Shown here piece after piece: positions 47,861 to 60,072 of a stretch of DNA of 64,000 nt. Below the pieces are notes generated by a model. The model saw nothing but the letters and a program-made list of their open reading frames with translations. It had not been told where the DNA came from and ran no database searches. Origin of the DNA: Oreohelix idahoensis (Eukaryota > Mollusca > Gastropoda > Stylommatophora > Oreohelicidae); the NCBI GenBank assembly GCA_024509875.1, contig JAMPIV010008521.1:186001-250000 (forward strand). The letters are read 5' to 3'. A program made the translations under genes and the position numbers. The first letter of the stretch is position 1, and each line of letters starts with the position of its first letter.

Positions 47861-48850
47861 GTTTATGTGGCTTTTTTTTCTGGCCTTTAATGTCCAGTAT
47901 GTAGTCGACGTCAGAAATTCTGTCTACAACCTTATATGGACCGTTCCAAGTGATTAACAGTCTATTGTCCTTTTTTTGGGAGTAAAACGAAAGCTTCGTC
48001 ACCAGGAAATAACTGGCGTAATCGTCTATTTTTTTTTTTGGAACTGTCTAGATTTATCCTTTGCTGCTTCTGAGGAAGCTGTTGCTCTTTGACAAGCATC
48101 TATGATTTGTCTACGTAAATTAATAACGTATTCATAAGATGACTGGGTTTCCTGAGTCATCTTAGAGTCGAGTAGTAAGTCTTTGATCAGTCCCATGGGA
48201 CCTCTTGGTGGAGCACCAAACACTAACTCGAACGGAGAGAAACCGGTTTGTTCATTCGGAACCTCTCTGTACGCAAACAAAACTGCTGGGATAGCCCTGT
48301 CCCAGTCTTGAGGGTTATCAACTGTAACTTTATGCAATAACTGTTTAATGGTGCGGTTGAGTCTCTCAACTGCGCCATTACTCATGGGATGGTACACACT
48401 ACTGAAGTTTCTCTCTATATTAAGAATTCTCATAACCTCTTTCATTGCGTCAGACACAAATTGGGGCCCATGATCCGAAAGTAATTTACTTGGGAACCCA
48501 ATTCTAGAAAATATTAGGAACAAAGCATCAGCTATGTCCGATGTGGTTATATTTTTAAGAGGTATGGCCTCTGGCCATCGTGTACATAAGTCGATACACG
48601 TTAATATATATCTGTGACCTCTTGCAGTTGGTAGAAGTGGACCAATAATGTCCATTGCCATTTTATCAAAAGGCCGCACCGATATATCACATGCCTGAAT
48701 GGGAGCATTATGGAACGCTCCACGAGACTTGACTTCCTGGCAAATGACACAGGAACGTACATACATAATACGTCTCGTGATATTCCCGGCCAGAAAAAAG
48801 ACGACAACACTCGAGACCGTGTGCGAGTGTAGCCCATATGACCCGCGCAT
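47861..48850 (-). pseudogene. Element F integrase core and C-terminal domain
   Basis: Reads C-V-I-C-Q-E-V-K, then D-I-I-G-P, D-H-G-P-Q-F and N-G-A-V-E-R-L-N of the rve core, then the conserved A-Y-R-E-V-P-N-E-Q-T-G-F-S-P-F. Shifts in A-runs near 48030, 47975 and 47875 break the SH3-like C-terminal domain (W-N-G-P-Y-K-V) into pieces. Confidence 0.88.
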
Positions 48851-49878
48851 TGGGAGTCATGTGCACGCCGTAATATGTATGTTCGTAAAGGAGATGGTAC
48901 CATAACCTGTTGTTTCAATTTATCCTGGTCCATACAATTTCTAAGTAAGATACCGTTTTTTATAGTGAACCAATGCTTAATCTTATTGTTGACAGCAATG
49001 TCATCATACTTGTTTACCAATGTAAAAAATTTCTTTAAAGAATTATCTTCCCTTTGTTTGAGAGCAAAAGAGCCTTTGTCAATTACCGATTTAGGTTCAT
49101 TGTCAGTACAATCATCCACTTTGATACTTGGAGTATTCTCTTTTATTAATTCCTGAGCCTGAGCTCGTGTTGTTACCTCATTGGCCGTAGCCAAGTTTAC
49201 TCTTTCCCATTCTGAGATTTCCTCAGGTGTGCAGTCCTTGCTGCCGTGGATACGTCCGATTGTGAGATCAGCAATAGGACTCTGAAGTAAACATACTTTA
49301 ACTTGACCTGAAAAAAATGGGGTGTTAATGTCAATTATTGCTGTGGGATAATATTCAATGGTCCCACCAAAAGTTATGCAACGTACAAACTCATTAGTAG
49401 CATAGCGAGGATGTACTAGTGATTGCCTGATGCCGATCGTGATTGAACCGGAATCTCTTAAAACTGAAATTATGTTTCCATTGAACAGTCCTTTATTAAA
49501 AATCAGTGTCCCAGTTCCATCATTTGCAGTGAGACTAATTGCAGGAATAGTCTGTGTAATTCTCATAGGCAATTGGCTGGACTTCTGAAAAATAGCATGG
49601 CATTGTGGACAAACATTTGCCACATTATTATCAATAACACAACATGATGAAGATGAATGCGTTGAAATATCACTGTTATGAACAATTGGGGTTGCATTGT
49701 TAGTCAATGCTGCCCCTGCAGTATGATCAAATTTATTTTGATTTCTGGAGGTAGGACGTTGTCTGTTATGACTACCTGAATGATCATTATTATGATTATA
49801 ACCTCTGCCATTAAAACTCTTATTTCTTAGTCTGTAATTGTTATTACGATTATTATGCCACTTGTTATTACTATACTA
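48790..49878 (-). pseudogene. Element F gag tail, protease and H2C2 region
   Basis: From an Asn/Arg-rich gag tail, through C-P-Q-C (the CGH half of the mini-finger is lost here), to the protease with L-R-D-S-G-S (D-S-G kept, preceding Phe replaced by Arg) and L-T-I-G-R-I-H, then R-R-A-H-D-S-Q-C-A-G-H-M-G of integrase. The frame shifts at F-F-W-P-G into the next part. Confidence 0.85.
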
Positions 49879-50997
49879 CTCGTCAAAAGTCAAGGGCCAC
49901 TTAGAAAAATGAATTATTGGCTATGGTTTGGTCAATTCTCAAGTTGCAACAGATAATTAAATTGAAAGAGATATCTCAAATTATAGCGCTGATATTGCTT
50001 AACACATAAGCATAAAGATTCCCTCAAAATAAAATTATAGTGACTTAGAAAAATGGATTTTAGGGATATGTTCATATCGGGGCAATGTCAAAATTAATTA
50101 CTTAAAAATTACCCAGATTGAAATGCAAAGGAATAACTAAGGGAAAACTATATAGAACGATAGAGAGAAATTGGCCGTTTAATTATCACTTTGGATAATT
50201 AAAATCGGTCCAATAATAGCTGTAATATAAAATATTAAAATTTAGTCAGATTATACAATCACTCTCCGATTCGCATCAGTCACTAGTCTCTAAAAAATTA
50301 TTTTGACTGTATTTCCGATTGGGCGGTGTAGTTCTATAAATAGTAACAAAGTTTGTACAATCTGGGCCTTTCGATTCAAAGATCTGCACCGAGCTGACAA
50401 AATTGGAAAGACAGAACGACCAAGTCTTTGCCTCCTGATCTGAGAGCAGTTCTAGATCTTTTAGAAGGCCAGTTCAGCTTGTATGTGTGTGAAAATCTTT
50501 ACCTGAGGGTAAGGAAAATATATTTACTTGCATATTTTGCTAATTATTAACCTGTGTATAACCAGACTATGTGTTCGAGTGCTAGTAGAAAGTGAAACTA
50601 CTGTGTTCTGCCATACTGACCCAAATAGGAATGTGTGTAGTTCTGCAGACATGTTCAAAATGAAAAAAAGGTGTATAGTATTTGCAAATATGGCACAAAT
50701 TGCGACAGTAAGTGTTGGTGGTGGATTAAATTGGTATTTTCTTCTGGAGTGACACACTGTTAAAAGATCATGTGATAAACGTACAGGAAAGGTTGGAATG
50801 AAGAAATCAATAGGTCACATGCTGTTTTGTACTTAACATGATTATTGTACGGAAGCCAAGCATGGACTAAGGACACTAACATTGAATTTAATAACAGTTA
50901 TCATAAATAAATTACCCTAGACAATTAGCCAAACAAAACTAATCGGTTGATTATTTATCATAGTGGGATCACAAGAGGTAGCAGTTAGGGACCCAGA
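49879..50997. other. Unassigned AT-rich segment between element F and an RTE-like LINE
   Basis: No similarity to the other elements in the window. The string ACTTAGAAAAATG occurs twice, near 49900 and 50043. Two overlapping opposed frames of about 75 codons near 50524-50757 show no domain. Confidence 0.4.
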
Positions 50998-51765
50998 ACA
51001 TCATCATCATTATCTTCTTTGGGAACTTACATAACTTGACCCCACTTTGATGTCTATACACCCTTGCTCTTTTCAGAGAAGGGGTATTGCTTATAAGACC
51101 AGTCTCTTAGTTGGCACTATCCTGGTATCCTCTGATACACCTATTTGTCCAGGATAAACTACATTTTAGTAACATCAAAACCTCTTATGACAGTGTGCAT
51201 GTCCTCTTGCTTGCTTCGAGTAAGCAGATCTTGGTTGGTGATGGTATTCGGCCAAAAGATTCGGTGAATTTTCTTTAGGCATGTTGTGTAAAAAGAGGAC
51301 AATTTCGACATTTCCTTCTCTGTAACTCTCCAGCTATCCGCACCATAGAGAAGCACAGAAAGCACACAGCTCTGATATAATCTTAATTTTTTGCTTGTGC
51401 TGTACTGAGAGGACTTCCAGATGTTGTTTAGACTAAAAAAGGCTGTTCTTGCTTTGTTCATTCTGTTGTTGATGTCTTTGCTTGCTCCGCCGTCTGGTGT
51501 TACTATGCATCCTAGATATGTGAAGGTGTCTGTCTGTTCCAGTTGCTGATTTCTTACTGATATGGGCTCAGGGTTGCTCACATTGAGCGTCATGACCTCT
51601 GACTTCTTTAGATTGATTTTCAAGCCCACCTGCTGGCTATACTTATTAAGTCTATCCGTTTTTTCCTGGATGTATTGATGTGAATGTGCTAGTAGTGCAA
51701 AGTCATCTGCATATTCCAGATCTTCCAATGTAGAAAATGTAGTCCATCTTATTCCTCTTGGACTG
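50998..51765 (-). mobile_element. RTE-like LINE, 3' part, interrupted by element D
   Basis: Minus-strand RT coding from the junction with D (R-G-I-R-W-T-T-F, then L-E-Y-A-D-D-F-A with the catalytic ADD) to a stop at 51159. It includes F-T-Y-L-G-C-I-V-T and V-L-L-Y-G-A-D-S-W-R. A short 3' tail ends in GATGATGATG-like repeats near 51000. Coding runs right up to the D LTR, so D was inserted in the LINE. The other half is not found beyond D. Confidence 0.8.
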
Positions 51766-53020
51766 TGTTGCGGTCAGTTTGCTGAATCTATAGTATGTTA
51801 AAATGTACCTGGTTAATTTTGGAGACTTTAATTTAATAGTTTCTTGATCAAAGGGGAGGTACTCATGTTTTACTGGGATTGTAGTTAACAGTGGTGGTTG
51901 TCCCACTTGTCTATTAACCCAGCGTCTAATTTTAGAACTGATGTCACCTTTTCCTGACATGTTCACCCATCTGAGTTTAGCTCAAGGGTCTAGGGTCACG
52001 ACGCATGGGCGAAGATTCTGGCGCGATTTAAGACATCCTGTGTTAAGGAGTCGAGCTGTAGTTTTGAAAGGGTCAAGACATTTTGGGGAAAGTCCTCTGT
52101 GTGTTCGACCAAGATGGTTAAAGATTGTTCCCCAATGTTATATTCTGATGCGCTTAGGAGGCGAGTGAGTTTTGTGATGTTTATTCTGAAGGGACATTAA
52201 GGTAGTTTACCCTTAAAACAGTTTCTTTATTGCCAGAATGATATATGACTTTTTGTTGCCAGCTAGCGACTTTTCCATGGGCGGGAAAGAGTCCATCAAT
52301 GTATACTAGTAATGGAGCTCACGAAGTATTCTAATATTATATGCACTGGGCTGGTGTATGCCCAAAGAACTTTACAGGTGCTGTATCCCGTTATCTGCGG
52401 TGATGCCATTTAACAAGGTTTGACTCACCCTGTCTGTTATAGAAATATCATGGAGGCCATCATATCTATAAGCCCGCCATATTGCGCGGCCTGCTGTAGA
52501 CCCATATTTATTTGACTTACTGATGTCAGAAAGGAGTCGTGTAAACTCACATATTTGCTGTATTTTGCTGTAGCTGACGAAGGTGGAATTGTACGAGATC
52601 AGCTTTATTATATACATGCACCACTGGCTGATGAACTGTATTCATACATGCTGTGTCCTGAATTGTCAATGACTATTTTATGTTAATGTCGGCGTACCTG
52701 TCGTTGTGATGTATTAAAGTCAATCAAACGTCAGAGGTGTTCCAAGAACTGTGTGAATTACTGCATGTAATTACTACAACAAGTGTGATGTCATGTAGAT
52801 GCATTGTCTTCCACGCACTTTCATACACGCATTTGCATTCATTGAGGTCTACTCACACTCTATATTAATACAACACCTCAACACTTTCAAGTCATCCAAA
52901 CGAATGCCAGCATTGCTGCGGCCAACCAGGGCCTGTATATAATTATGCCCGCCTGTGGGGCTTTGAATCGTTTCCAACATTGATACTGGACATTCTTCAA
53001 CATTCAACTCTACATTTACA
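51766..53020 (+). repeat. Element D 5' LTR
   Basis: Starts TGTTGCGGTC. The end is placed at TACA near 53014-53020 from similarity to C's LTR/leader junction, because the 3' copy is truncated. 52488-52653 is absent from the 3' copy. Confidence 0.8.
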
Positions 53021-53204
53021 GTGGCCAAACTGAGCCTGTCCTATTTGTGTCACGGACACCTGTTACGCTTGGACGAACACAGACCATTCCTGACTGTTTA
53101 CATGTATAGTGGTCAGTACGGGCCTTTACATTTATGGTATCCAGTGTGAGCCTTCTACGTCAAGAATAGCCTGTTACATTTATGGTGTGCCAGCTTGATG
53201 GGGC
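53011..53204 (+). repeat. Element D tandem primer-binding-site-like modules
   Basis: Four related units start at 53011, 53099, 53126 and 53174. The first three align over 26 bases without gaps (TACATTTAyrGTggyCA..GrGCC). The first spans the LTR border and its TGG at 53022 is the candidate primer-binding site. The modules match those of element C (TACATTTCTGGTnnnCCAG). Confidence 0.65.
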
Positions 53205-54211
53205 TATTTTGGAAGTTATCAAGTCGTCTACGATTGAGAGTACTCAGCGCTGTGTGGTCTGTTGACACATCGACTACCCCAGCTTAACAGGACGTAACTA
53301 GGTCAGAAGGTCAAATTACTATACCTTCGTTGATGCAGTAGTATAGAAGGTCAAGTGCCGTTAATAGTACTGTCACTGTTTGATAGAAGCAAGTTCAGCT
53401 GCGGTATTTAAGAAGGTCAAGTACTGTTATTATCACCGTTATCATCATTTTGGAAGCAAGTTCTGATGTGTTTTCAGCGTTGGATCATCTAATCCTTAGA
53501 ATGCTGACGATAGTTCTTCATCGTTGCTGTTGTTGACGATAGGAGTGTAAAGATAAGTGGCCTTTTTATTGTTGTGAACTGTGCCTTGTATTGTGTTATG
53601 AACTAAGCCTTCCACATTTAAACATCCTTGTTTATGCTTTATGTGTTTACACTTTAACATGTTATGTGTTATTGATATTTCTGTGGGTTTTTTGGTTGGG
53701 TGGTGTCTTCTAGTAAGATATCCCACGTAATAGAGGGCCTCCTGTAAGGTTCTTTAGGGACTGTGCAAATTTCCTTTAGTGGAAATTGCTAGCGACAATT
53801 TGTTGCTATTTTTGTTTAGTAGTGACGAGGTGTACTTTTCTTTGTCGTTATTGTCATTATTTTTTTTTTTGCTGTTCTTTAGTTTTTTATTTGATTTGTT
53901 TGTATCTGTTCGTCTTCTCTTCCTTTCGTTTTGTTCTATACAACCTTTGTGTTTATACACTGTTGCGTAATTTGTTTTGTTTACTTTTGCAGTTATCATC
54001 ACATGCTTTGTGATATTTTCTTTAGTTCCGCTTTATGCTTATTTGATTTCTGCGAATGTTATCGTGTTGTCTTTGATGCTTGTTCTTTGTTTATGTTAGT
54101 ATTTGTTGTCATACGCTGTTTATATACTTATATATAGTCATACACTATTGGTACTATAGGGTACTTAGATTATAGAGGTGATTATTGGTAATATTATTAT
54201 AATGGTAATTA
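53205..54211 (+). other. Element D leader, middle part
   Basis: About 1 kb of T-rich leader. Overlapping frames of 63-76 codons near 53779-54137 are Phe/Leu/Cys-rich by composition and not supported as genes. Confidence 0.5.
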
Positions 54212-54340
54212 TACAAGTTCTTTGTCAAAGACTTGTCTCCCACAGAGGTTGGGATAAAGTGAGCTGATTATACAAGTGCTTTTTAAATGACTTGTTACCA
54301 TTAAGGTTGAAATAAGGTAATTTATTATTTCAGGATACAG
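54212..54340 (+). promoter_or_regulatory. Element D tandem leader hairpins upstream of gag
   Basis: Module one at 54212-54265: ACAAGTTCTTTG (54213-54224) pairs with CAAAGACTTGT (to 54236), one bulged T, then a CTCCCA..TTGGGA pair. Module two at 54271-54333: ACAAGT..ACTTGT, then AAGGTAATTTATTATTTCAG. The gag start follows 27 bases later. Same modules as in element C. Confidence 0.7.
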
Positions 54341-54360
54341 ATCTCATATTATTAGACATA

Positions 54361-56500
54361 ATGTCTACACTTGAATACTTTATTGAGCAAGGGAAATCCT
54401 TTGGTAAATCTGGTGAGAAGTTGGAAGAATTTGCGACTGTTCAATATGCCAAGGCATTGAAGTCGGAAGAAAAGAGACAGAAAATGGAAAATGAACAAAA
54501 GAAAATAGAAGCTGAGAATTTAAGATTGCAGATGCAGGCAGATGAAAGGAAATTCCAGATGGAAATGGAAAAACAAAAGAGAGAATCTGAGGAGAGAAAA
54601 ATCCAGCTACAAATGGAAAAAGAGGCTGAAGATAAAAGGTTAGAAAGAGAGGCTGAGGAGAAAAAAATCCAGCTACAAATGGAAAATGAAAATAAAAGAT
54701 TAGACAGAGAAGCTGAAGAGAGAAAGGAAAACGCAAAAATGGAACACGAAGAAAAACTCTTAGCTTTGGAATTAGAAAAGTTGAAGTTGATGAATATGGG
54801 TAATGCTAGACAAATACTACTACTTATAAGGTCAAACTACCTGCTTTCAATTCTTCTAGTGACGATATAACGTTCTATCTGGATAGATTTGAAAGGTCAT
54901 GTCAATCTCATAAGGTGGATAAGTCAGATTATGTTAATCAGTTGTCAGAGATACTTAAGGGTGACTATGTTAAGCATGGTAGATGAGCCTGACAATAATA
55001 ATTATGATGTTGTCAGGGCAGTCTTATTAAAGAAATATCAACTTACCGAAGATAGTTATCGTCTTCGTTTCAAGAATATGTTACATGAAACTGGTGTAGA
55101 ATTCTCAGAATTCATCTCAAAGATACGACTTACATTTATACGATGGATTGAGCTGTCTAAAACAGAACATACATATGAAGCCCTTATGGACTTATTACTT
55201 AGAGACAAAGTTATGTCATCTGTCAATGAGTCTTTCCTTGCTTTTCTACGTGAGCGTAAACCTAAGAATATAAAGAAGGTGGAAGAATATTGTTGCCAGT
55301 ATGTCACTGCGCACCCTCATGTTACTGTTAGCAATTCTAAAGTTAAAGAAGGTTTGCCAGTTGCTTCTGCAGCACCATACAGCCCTAACTTTCTTCGTAA
55401 ATTTCAAGGTGCTCAACACAACTTTAATAAGAAGAGCAATCGTAATTATGATAAAAATCAAGGTAACCCATCACATAATGGTTCTGCTTCACAGAACTGG
55501 AGGCGATCTGACAGTCCTCGTTATTTTGGGTCCAATAATTATGGAAACTTTCGCAGAGGTAGTCACAATACAAACTATCAAGGCTATTCTTCGCGGAGAC
55601 ATCGAAACCAAACAGGTGGATACTCTAATCAATGGGGAAATGACAATAGTGACTATGGAAACTGGGATTCGAACCAGAACTATGGTCACGGTAGGGTAAA
55701 CAATGACAATTTCAGAGGGAATAATAATCGTGGTAGATCTCAACATAACAAACATAGATCTTATCACCAGGCAAACTCTGCACAACAAGAGCCTCAAGGA
55801 GCCTGTGGTCAAGTGAATGATAATAAAAACTCTAATGCTATCACTTGTTTTGCGTTTGATTTTGGGAGGGCATCTCAATACCCCCAATGCTCAACATTGT
55901 TCGAACCGACTATTTTAAGTACTTTAAGTTGTGGTCACCCTCTTCCCGCTCTCCTTGCTGCAGTTGCGCATGACGGGAGGGGATCTCTTGTCTTACATAA
56001 AGGTCTAGTGAATGGTAATCCAGTCTCTGCACTTTTCGATTCTGGATGCACTACTATCGGAGTTAAGCAATCTCTTATAGATCCTACCTGTGCCACTTGA
56101 AAATTAGTCAAATGTGTGACATTTGGTGGCACTTTGGAAAAATATCCAACTCCTATCATTCACATTGCTACTACCTTCTTTACGGGAGATGTCCACGCGT
56201 GTCTTCTACCGAATCCTATTGCGGATCTTATCATCGGTCGTATTCACGGAGTTAAGGAATGCACCCCGCAGCAGATTGCTGCTTGTGAAGAGCAAAATAT
56301 CCAAGCTGCCAATGCAGTGGTCACACGAGCACAAGCTCTTAATATGCCTCAAACTTCATCAACAGAAAGTAACGAAGTGCATAGTCAAGATGATCACTTG
56401 GTAATTTCACGAGACTCTTTCATAAAATTGGAAGAAGATGATCCTTCTTTAAAAAAAATTCTTCATCCTTGCAAAAAAAGGTGATCCAAATCAGAACACA
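54361..56500 (+). pseudogene. Element D gag and protease (frame-broken)
   Basis: Starts M-S-T-L-E-Y-F-I-E-Q-G. A Glu/Lys/Arg coiled coil with a repeated K-I-Q-L-Q-M unit runs to about residue 140. A shift near 54815 and another near 54980 break the capsid-like domain, which then continues (Y-R-L-R-F, R-W-I-E-L-S, D-L-L-L-R-D-K). The Asn/Arg/Gly-rich tail and the protease (L-F-D-S-G-C) are in one frame here. The mini-finger keeps C..C-G-H but has Tyr for its first Cys. TGA at 56098-56100 interrupts the protease, and an A8 run near 56453 shifts the frame before integrase. Confidence 0.88.
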
Positions 56501-59221
56501 AATAGCAAATCTTGGATTACAATGAAGAATGGCGTACTTGTACATATGGTACAAGACTCGTCTACGTCTATGCATTCACAAATTCTCGTGCCCAAGAGTA
56601 TAAGAGTGCAAATTCTGCAACATGCACACGACTCTCAGTGTGCTGGACATATGGGTTTTTCCCGTACTAAGTCAAGAGTTCTTGCGGCTTTCTTTTGGCC
56701 ATTTGTTAATAAAGAAAAACGTATTTATTGCCGATCTAGTAAAATATGTCAAGAAGTTAAATCAAGAGGCCCACGTCATGCAGCACCTATCCAGGCTGCA
56801 GACATTCCTATTCTGCCGTTTCAGAAAATGGCAATAGATATTATTGGCCCGTTTAAGATTAAGTCAGCCAGAGGACATCAATTTTTCCTAACATGTGTTG
56901 ACATGTGCACACGTTGGCCAGAGGCTATACCTCTTAAGATCATATCCACTGTCGATATCGCAGACGCTTTATGGCTAATAATTTCTCGTTTTGGATTTCC
57001 CGGAGAAATATTGTCAGACCATGGCACCCAATTAATATCAGACACTGTGTCGCAGGTGATGTCTACTCTGCATATTAAAAGGTCTCTGAGTAGTATTTAT
57101 CACCCAATTTCTAATGGGTTAGTCGAACGTCTGAACAGAACACTAAAGAACTTACTTGGTAAGATAACTGAGAATCATCCTCAGGATTGGGACAGGGTTT
57201 TACCCGCGGCTCTCTTTGCATATAGAGAGGTCCCCAATGAACATACAGGTTTTTCTCCTTTCGAACTTGTCTTCGGCGCGCGACCGCGCAGTCCTATGTC
57301 TTTACTTCATCATCTTATAACTGCTGATAGTATTAACGATGACACTCAATCTTCTTATGAGTATGTCATTGCTCTCAGGCAGAAGATTATGGAGGCATGC
57401 AAACTAGCAACTTCCTCGTCCGAATTTGCTAAAGAAAAGGCAAGGCAGTTTGCAAATAAGAATGGATGCCTACGACAACTTTGTCCTGGCGACAAAGCAC
57501 TTGTTTTGCTCCCTTGTAGGGAAAACAGACTTCTTATTGCATGGAAAGGTCCGTATGCAATAGTCTCAAGAATTTCCGATGTCGACTATGTTGTCGATAT
57601 TGATGGAAAGCATAAAACTTTTCACATAAATATGCTTACGGAATTTCATGAACGACCAGACTATTTGCAGCCTATTTTCCAGGCTACGGACGATGCTCCA
57701 GTCCCACATGGTCATTACTCATCCCTGTCGGTAATACAGGATAAGGAAACTATTTTCTCAGATGTTAATCTTCCTCTTCCAGTGATTCCACTTCATTCTA
57801 TGGAATCATGGAAAAACGTTACTGTTTCTCCTAATTTATCAATTGAGGAACAGCGACAAGTTTCTTCTACGTTACAAACGTTTCGGGATGTCCTTACCGA
57901 CATTCCTGGACACACAAGTGTCATTGAACATGACATAATACTTACCGACCATAATCCTATCAGGGTCAGACCTTACCCTATCCCTATTCATTTTCAGACA
58001 CAAGTCGAGAAAGAATTGGATGAAATGATACAATTAAAAATTATTGAACCATCCACTTCAGCATACTCTTCGTCAATGGTTATTGTTCGAAAGAAAGACA
58101 GTAACATACGTCTTTGCGTTGATTATCACAAATTAAACCAAGTTACGAAATTTGATGCTGAACCTATGCCTTTGTTAGAAGATCTACTTATTAGACTTTC
58201 TAATTCTCGATTCTTTACCAAACTAGACTTGTCAAAAGGTTATTGGCAAGTTCCGTTAACTAAACGAGCCAAACCTCTCACTGCTTTCTCAACACCTAAG
58301 GGTTTATTTCAATGAAATTTCATGCCTTTCGGCCTTATGAACGCTCCAGCTACTTTCGTACGCATGATGCGTCGAATTCTCTCATATCGTTCAGATGTCA
58401 TTGCATACTGGGACGATATTTGTCTTTTCAGTGATTCTTGGGAAGATCACTATTTGGGTTTATATGAGTTACTATCTATTCTACGCGAGCATGGTTTGGC
58501 TGCAAAACCCTCTAAAGCCTATGTCGGGTTTAGTTAAATTTCTTTCCTGGGTCACCGTGTTGGTCATGGTCTCTTGAACACAGAGGACCACAACACTTCT
58601 AAGATACTAAACATATCCATTCCTAAGACGAAGAAGCAAGTACGTAGTCTCTTAGGTTTAATACAATTTTACGGGAGATTTATTCTGAATCTATCTTCGA
58701 TTATGGCACCTCTTTCAACCCTATTAAAGAAAAGGTCTCCTAACATGGTGCGCTGGTCCCATGAATGTCAATCTTCATTGGATCAGATTAAAAATGTATT
58801 CTCATCTCCTCCAATCTTAATGCTGCCTGTTACTGATAAGGCTTTTGTTCTTCGTAGTGACGCCTCATCCACGGGGATCGGGGCGGCATTAATGCAGGAG
58901 TATTCAGAAACTCTGCATCCTGTAATGTATATCTCTAGGAAACTGAATGCGGCAGAAAGGAATTACTCGGTTCTAGACCGTGAATTGTTGGCTATGGTTT
59001 GGTCAATCCTTAAGTTACAAAGATTCCTTCTTGGTGCGCATTTCATTGTGGAAACCGACCAAAACGCTATTACAGCTATTCAGAGTAAGAATTTGAAGAG
59101 CTCGAGATCCACTCGATATGCCATTGCTCTTCAGCCTTTTCATTTCACGGTACGAGCTATCCGTGGTTCGGATAATGTCATGGCGGATATACTGTCTAGA
59201 TGCCCACATGACTCCACTTAA
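56501..59221 (+). pseudogene. Element D pol: integrase, reverse transcriptase, RNase H (two in-frame stops)
   Basis: H2C2 region (H-A-H-D-S-Q-C-A-G-H; one zinc ligand changed, C-R-S-S-K-I-C), rve core (D-I-I-G-P, D-H-G-T-Q, N-G-L-V-E-R-L-N), SH3-like C-terminal domain, RT and RNase H (R-S-D-A-S-S-T-G-I-G, E-T-D-Q-N-A-I) in a single frame. TGA at 58313-58315 replaces the Trp before N-F-M-P-F-G, and TAA at 58535-58537 follows V-G-F-S. The catalytic box reads Y-W-D-D (58406-58417), where the relatives have Y-L-D-D or Y-I-D-D. Dead copy. Confidence 0.92.
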
Positions 59222-60024
59222 CTCTTGTGTCCTAAATTTCCTGATACACGTCTAGACTTATGACAGTTCTTTACTATAACAATATATGTTAGCACATTTG
59301 TGTTCACCTTAGTGTTGTAAATTAGGTGATTTATTTCTCTGTTACAATCTTTGGTATAACGAAGGAAGGTTTAGTTATAGCAATATAAGGAGCGAAAGTT
59401 CGCAAAGCCACAGTTTATAGTTTATAATGAATGTTTGATTGCTGTATATTAGAAAATCTTACGGTTATCATAGAGAATTATTTGTATTTTCTCAGCAGAA
59501 TCATTACTGGTGCTGGGAGAATCTGTACATGTTGTCATCTATGATGTATTACGATGTCCATACTTACCAGTCGGACGACACTGTAGATGCGCCCGCTTAG
59601 AATTTGATCTGCGACATCATTTATCTGCTATATTATTAATATTGTATAACATTATATTAAATCATATATTGCATGTTAGAATAACGTACCTTTATTGGTT
59701 AAAGTGATTGTATCACTGTTTTTGATGATTTGTCCATTGCTAAACTTGGAAATACGGTACTTGATGTAATATAATATGATATGTATGTAATTTTTGGTTT
59801 GCATTGTAACTTTGTCAGCACTGTAGTGTACGTTGGTGGCACCTCCCAGGATACGTGTATACTTAGAGAAATGCTTTCTCTAATGTGCTGAGGTATATTC
59901 TCACCTGACGTTCTATGCGTCGAGTTAGCCTCATATTAGGCGTTATATTTATTTGTGATACTTCTCTTCTGCGCATCATTCGTGCGTTATGAGCTTGTTG
60001 TATCTTGCTCTTGGATGTATTTCC
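59222..60024 (+). other. Element D 3' untranslated stretch
   Basis: About 800 bases, AT-rich, between RNase H and the polypurine tract. No gene or envelope-like frame seen. Confidence 0.6.
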
Positions 60025-60072
60025 AAAAAAAAAGTTTCATTTTTCCCCCTGGGGGGGGGGGGGGTGGTAAAC
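60025..60072 (+). promoter_or_regulatory. Element D polypurine tract with A-run/T-run
   Basis: A9, GTTTCA, T5, C5, T, then a run of 14 G and TGGTAAAC directly before the LTR. The A/T pairing is shorter than in B, C and F. The C5/G-run adds a second possible stem. Confidence 0.7.

Larger units (their letters stand above)
43730..49878 (-). mobile_element. Element F: 5'-truncated Gmr1-like LTR retrotransposon
   Basis: Minus-strand order is end of gag, protease, integrase, RT, RNase H, A/T hairpin, polypurine tract, 3' LTR. The 5' side stops inside the Asn/Arg-rich gag tail near 49878, where unrelated sequence begins. The LTR start TGTTACGG resembles that of element B (TGTTACGT). Many one-base shifts in A/T homopolymers break pol. 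Confidence 0.88.

Noticed and set aside
49183..49707. Element F protease as a host aspartic protease
   Set aside because: It lies directly before the integrase H2C2 region and shares the family's conserved flanking motifs.
53779..54137. Phe/Leu/Cys-rich frames resembling membrane proteins
   Set aside because: T-rich leader sequence gives hydrophobic codons in every frame; three overlapping frames and no homologue in the leader of C.
53011..54340. Spaced repeats resembling a CRISPR array
   Set aside because: Repeats are degenerate, unevenly spaced and lie in an LTR-element leader of a eukaryotic genome; no cas genes.
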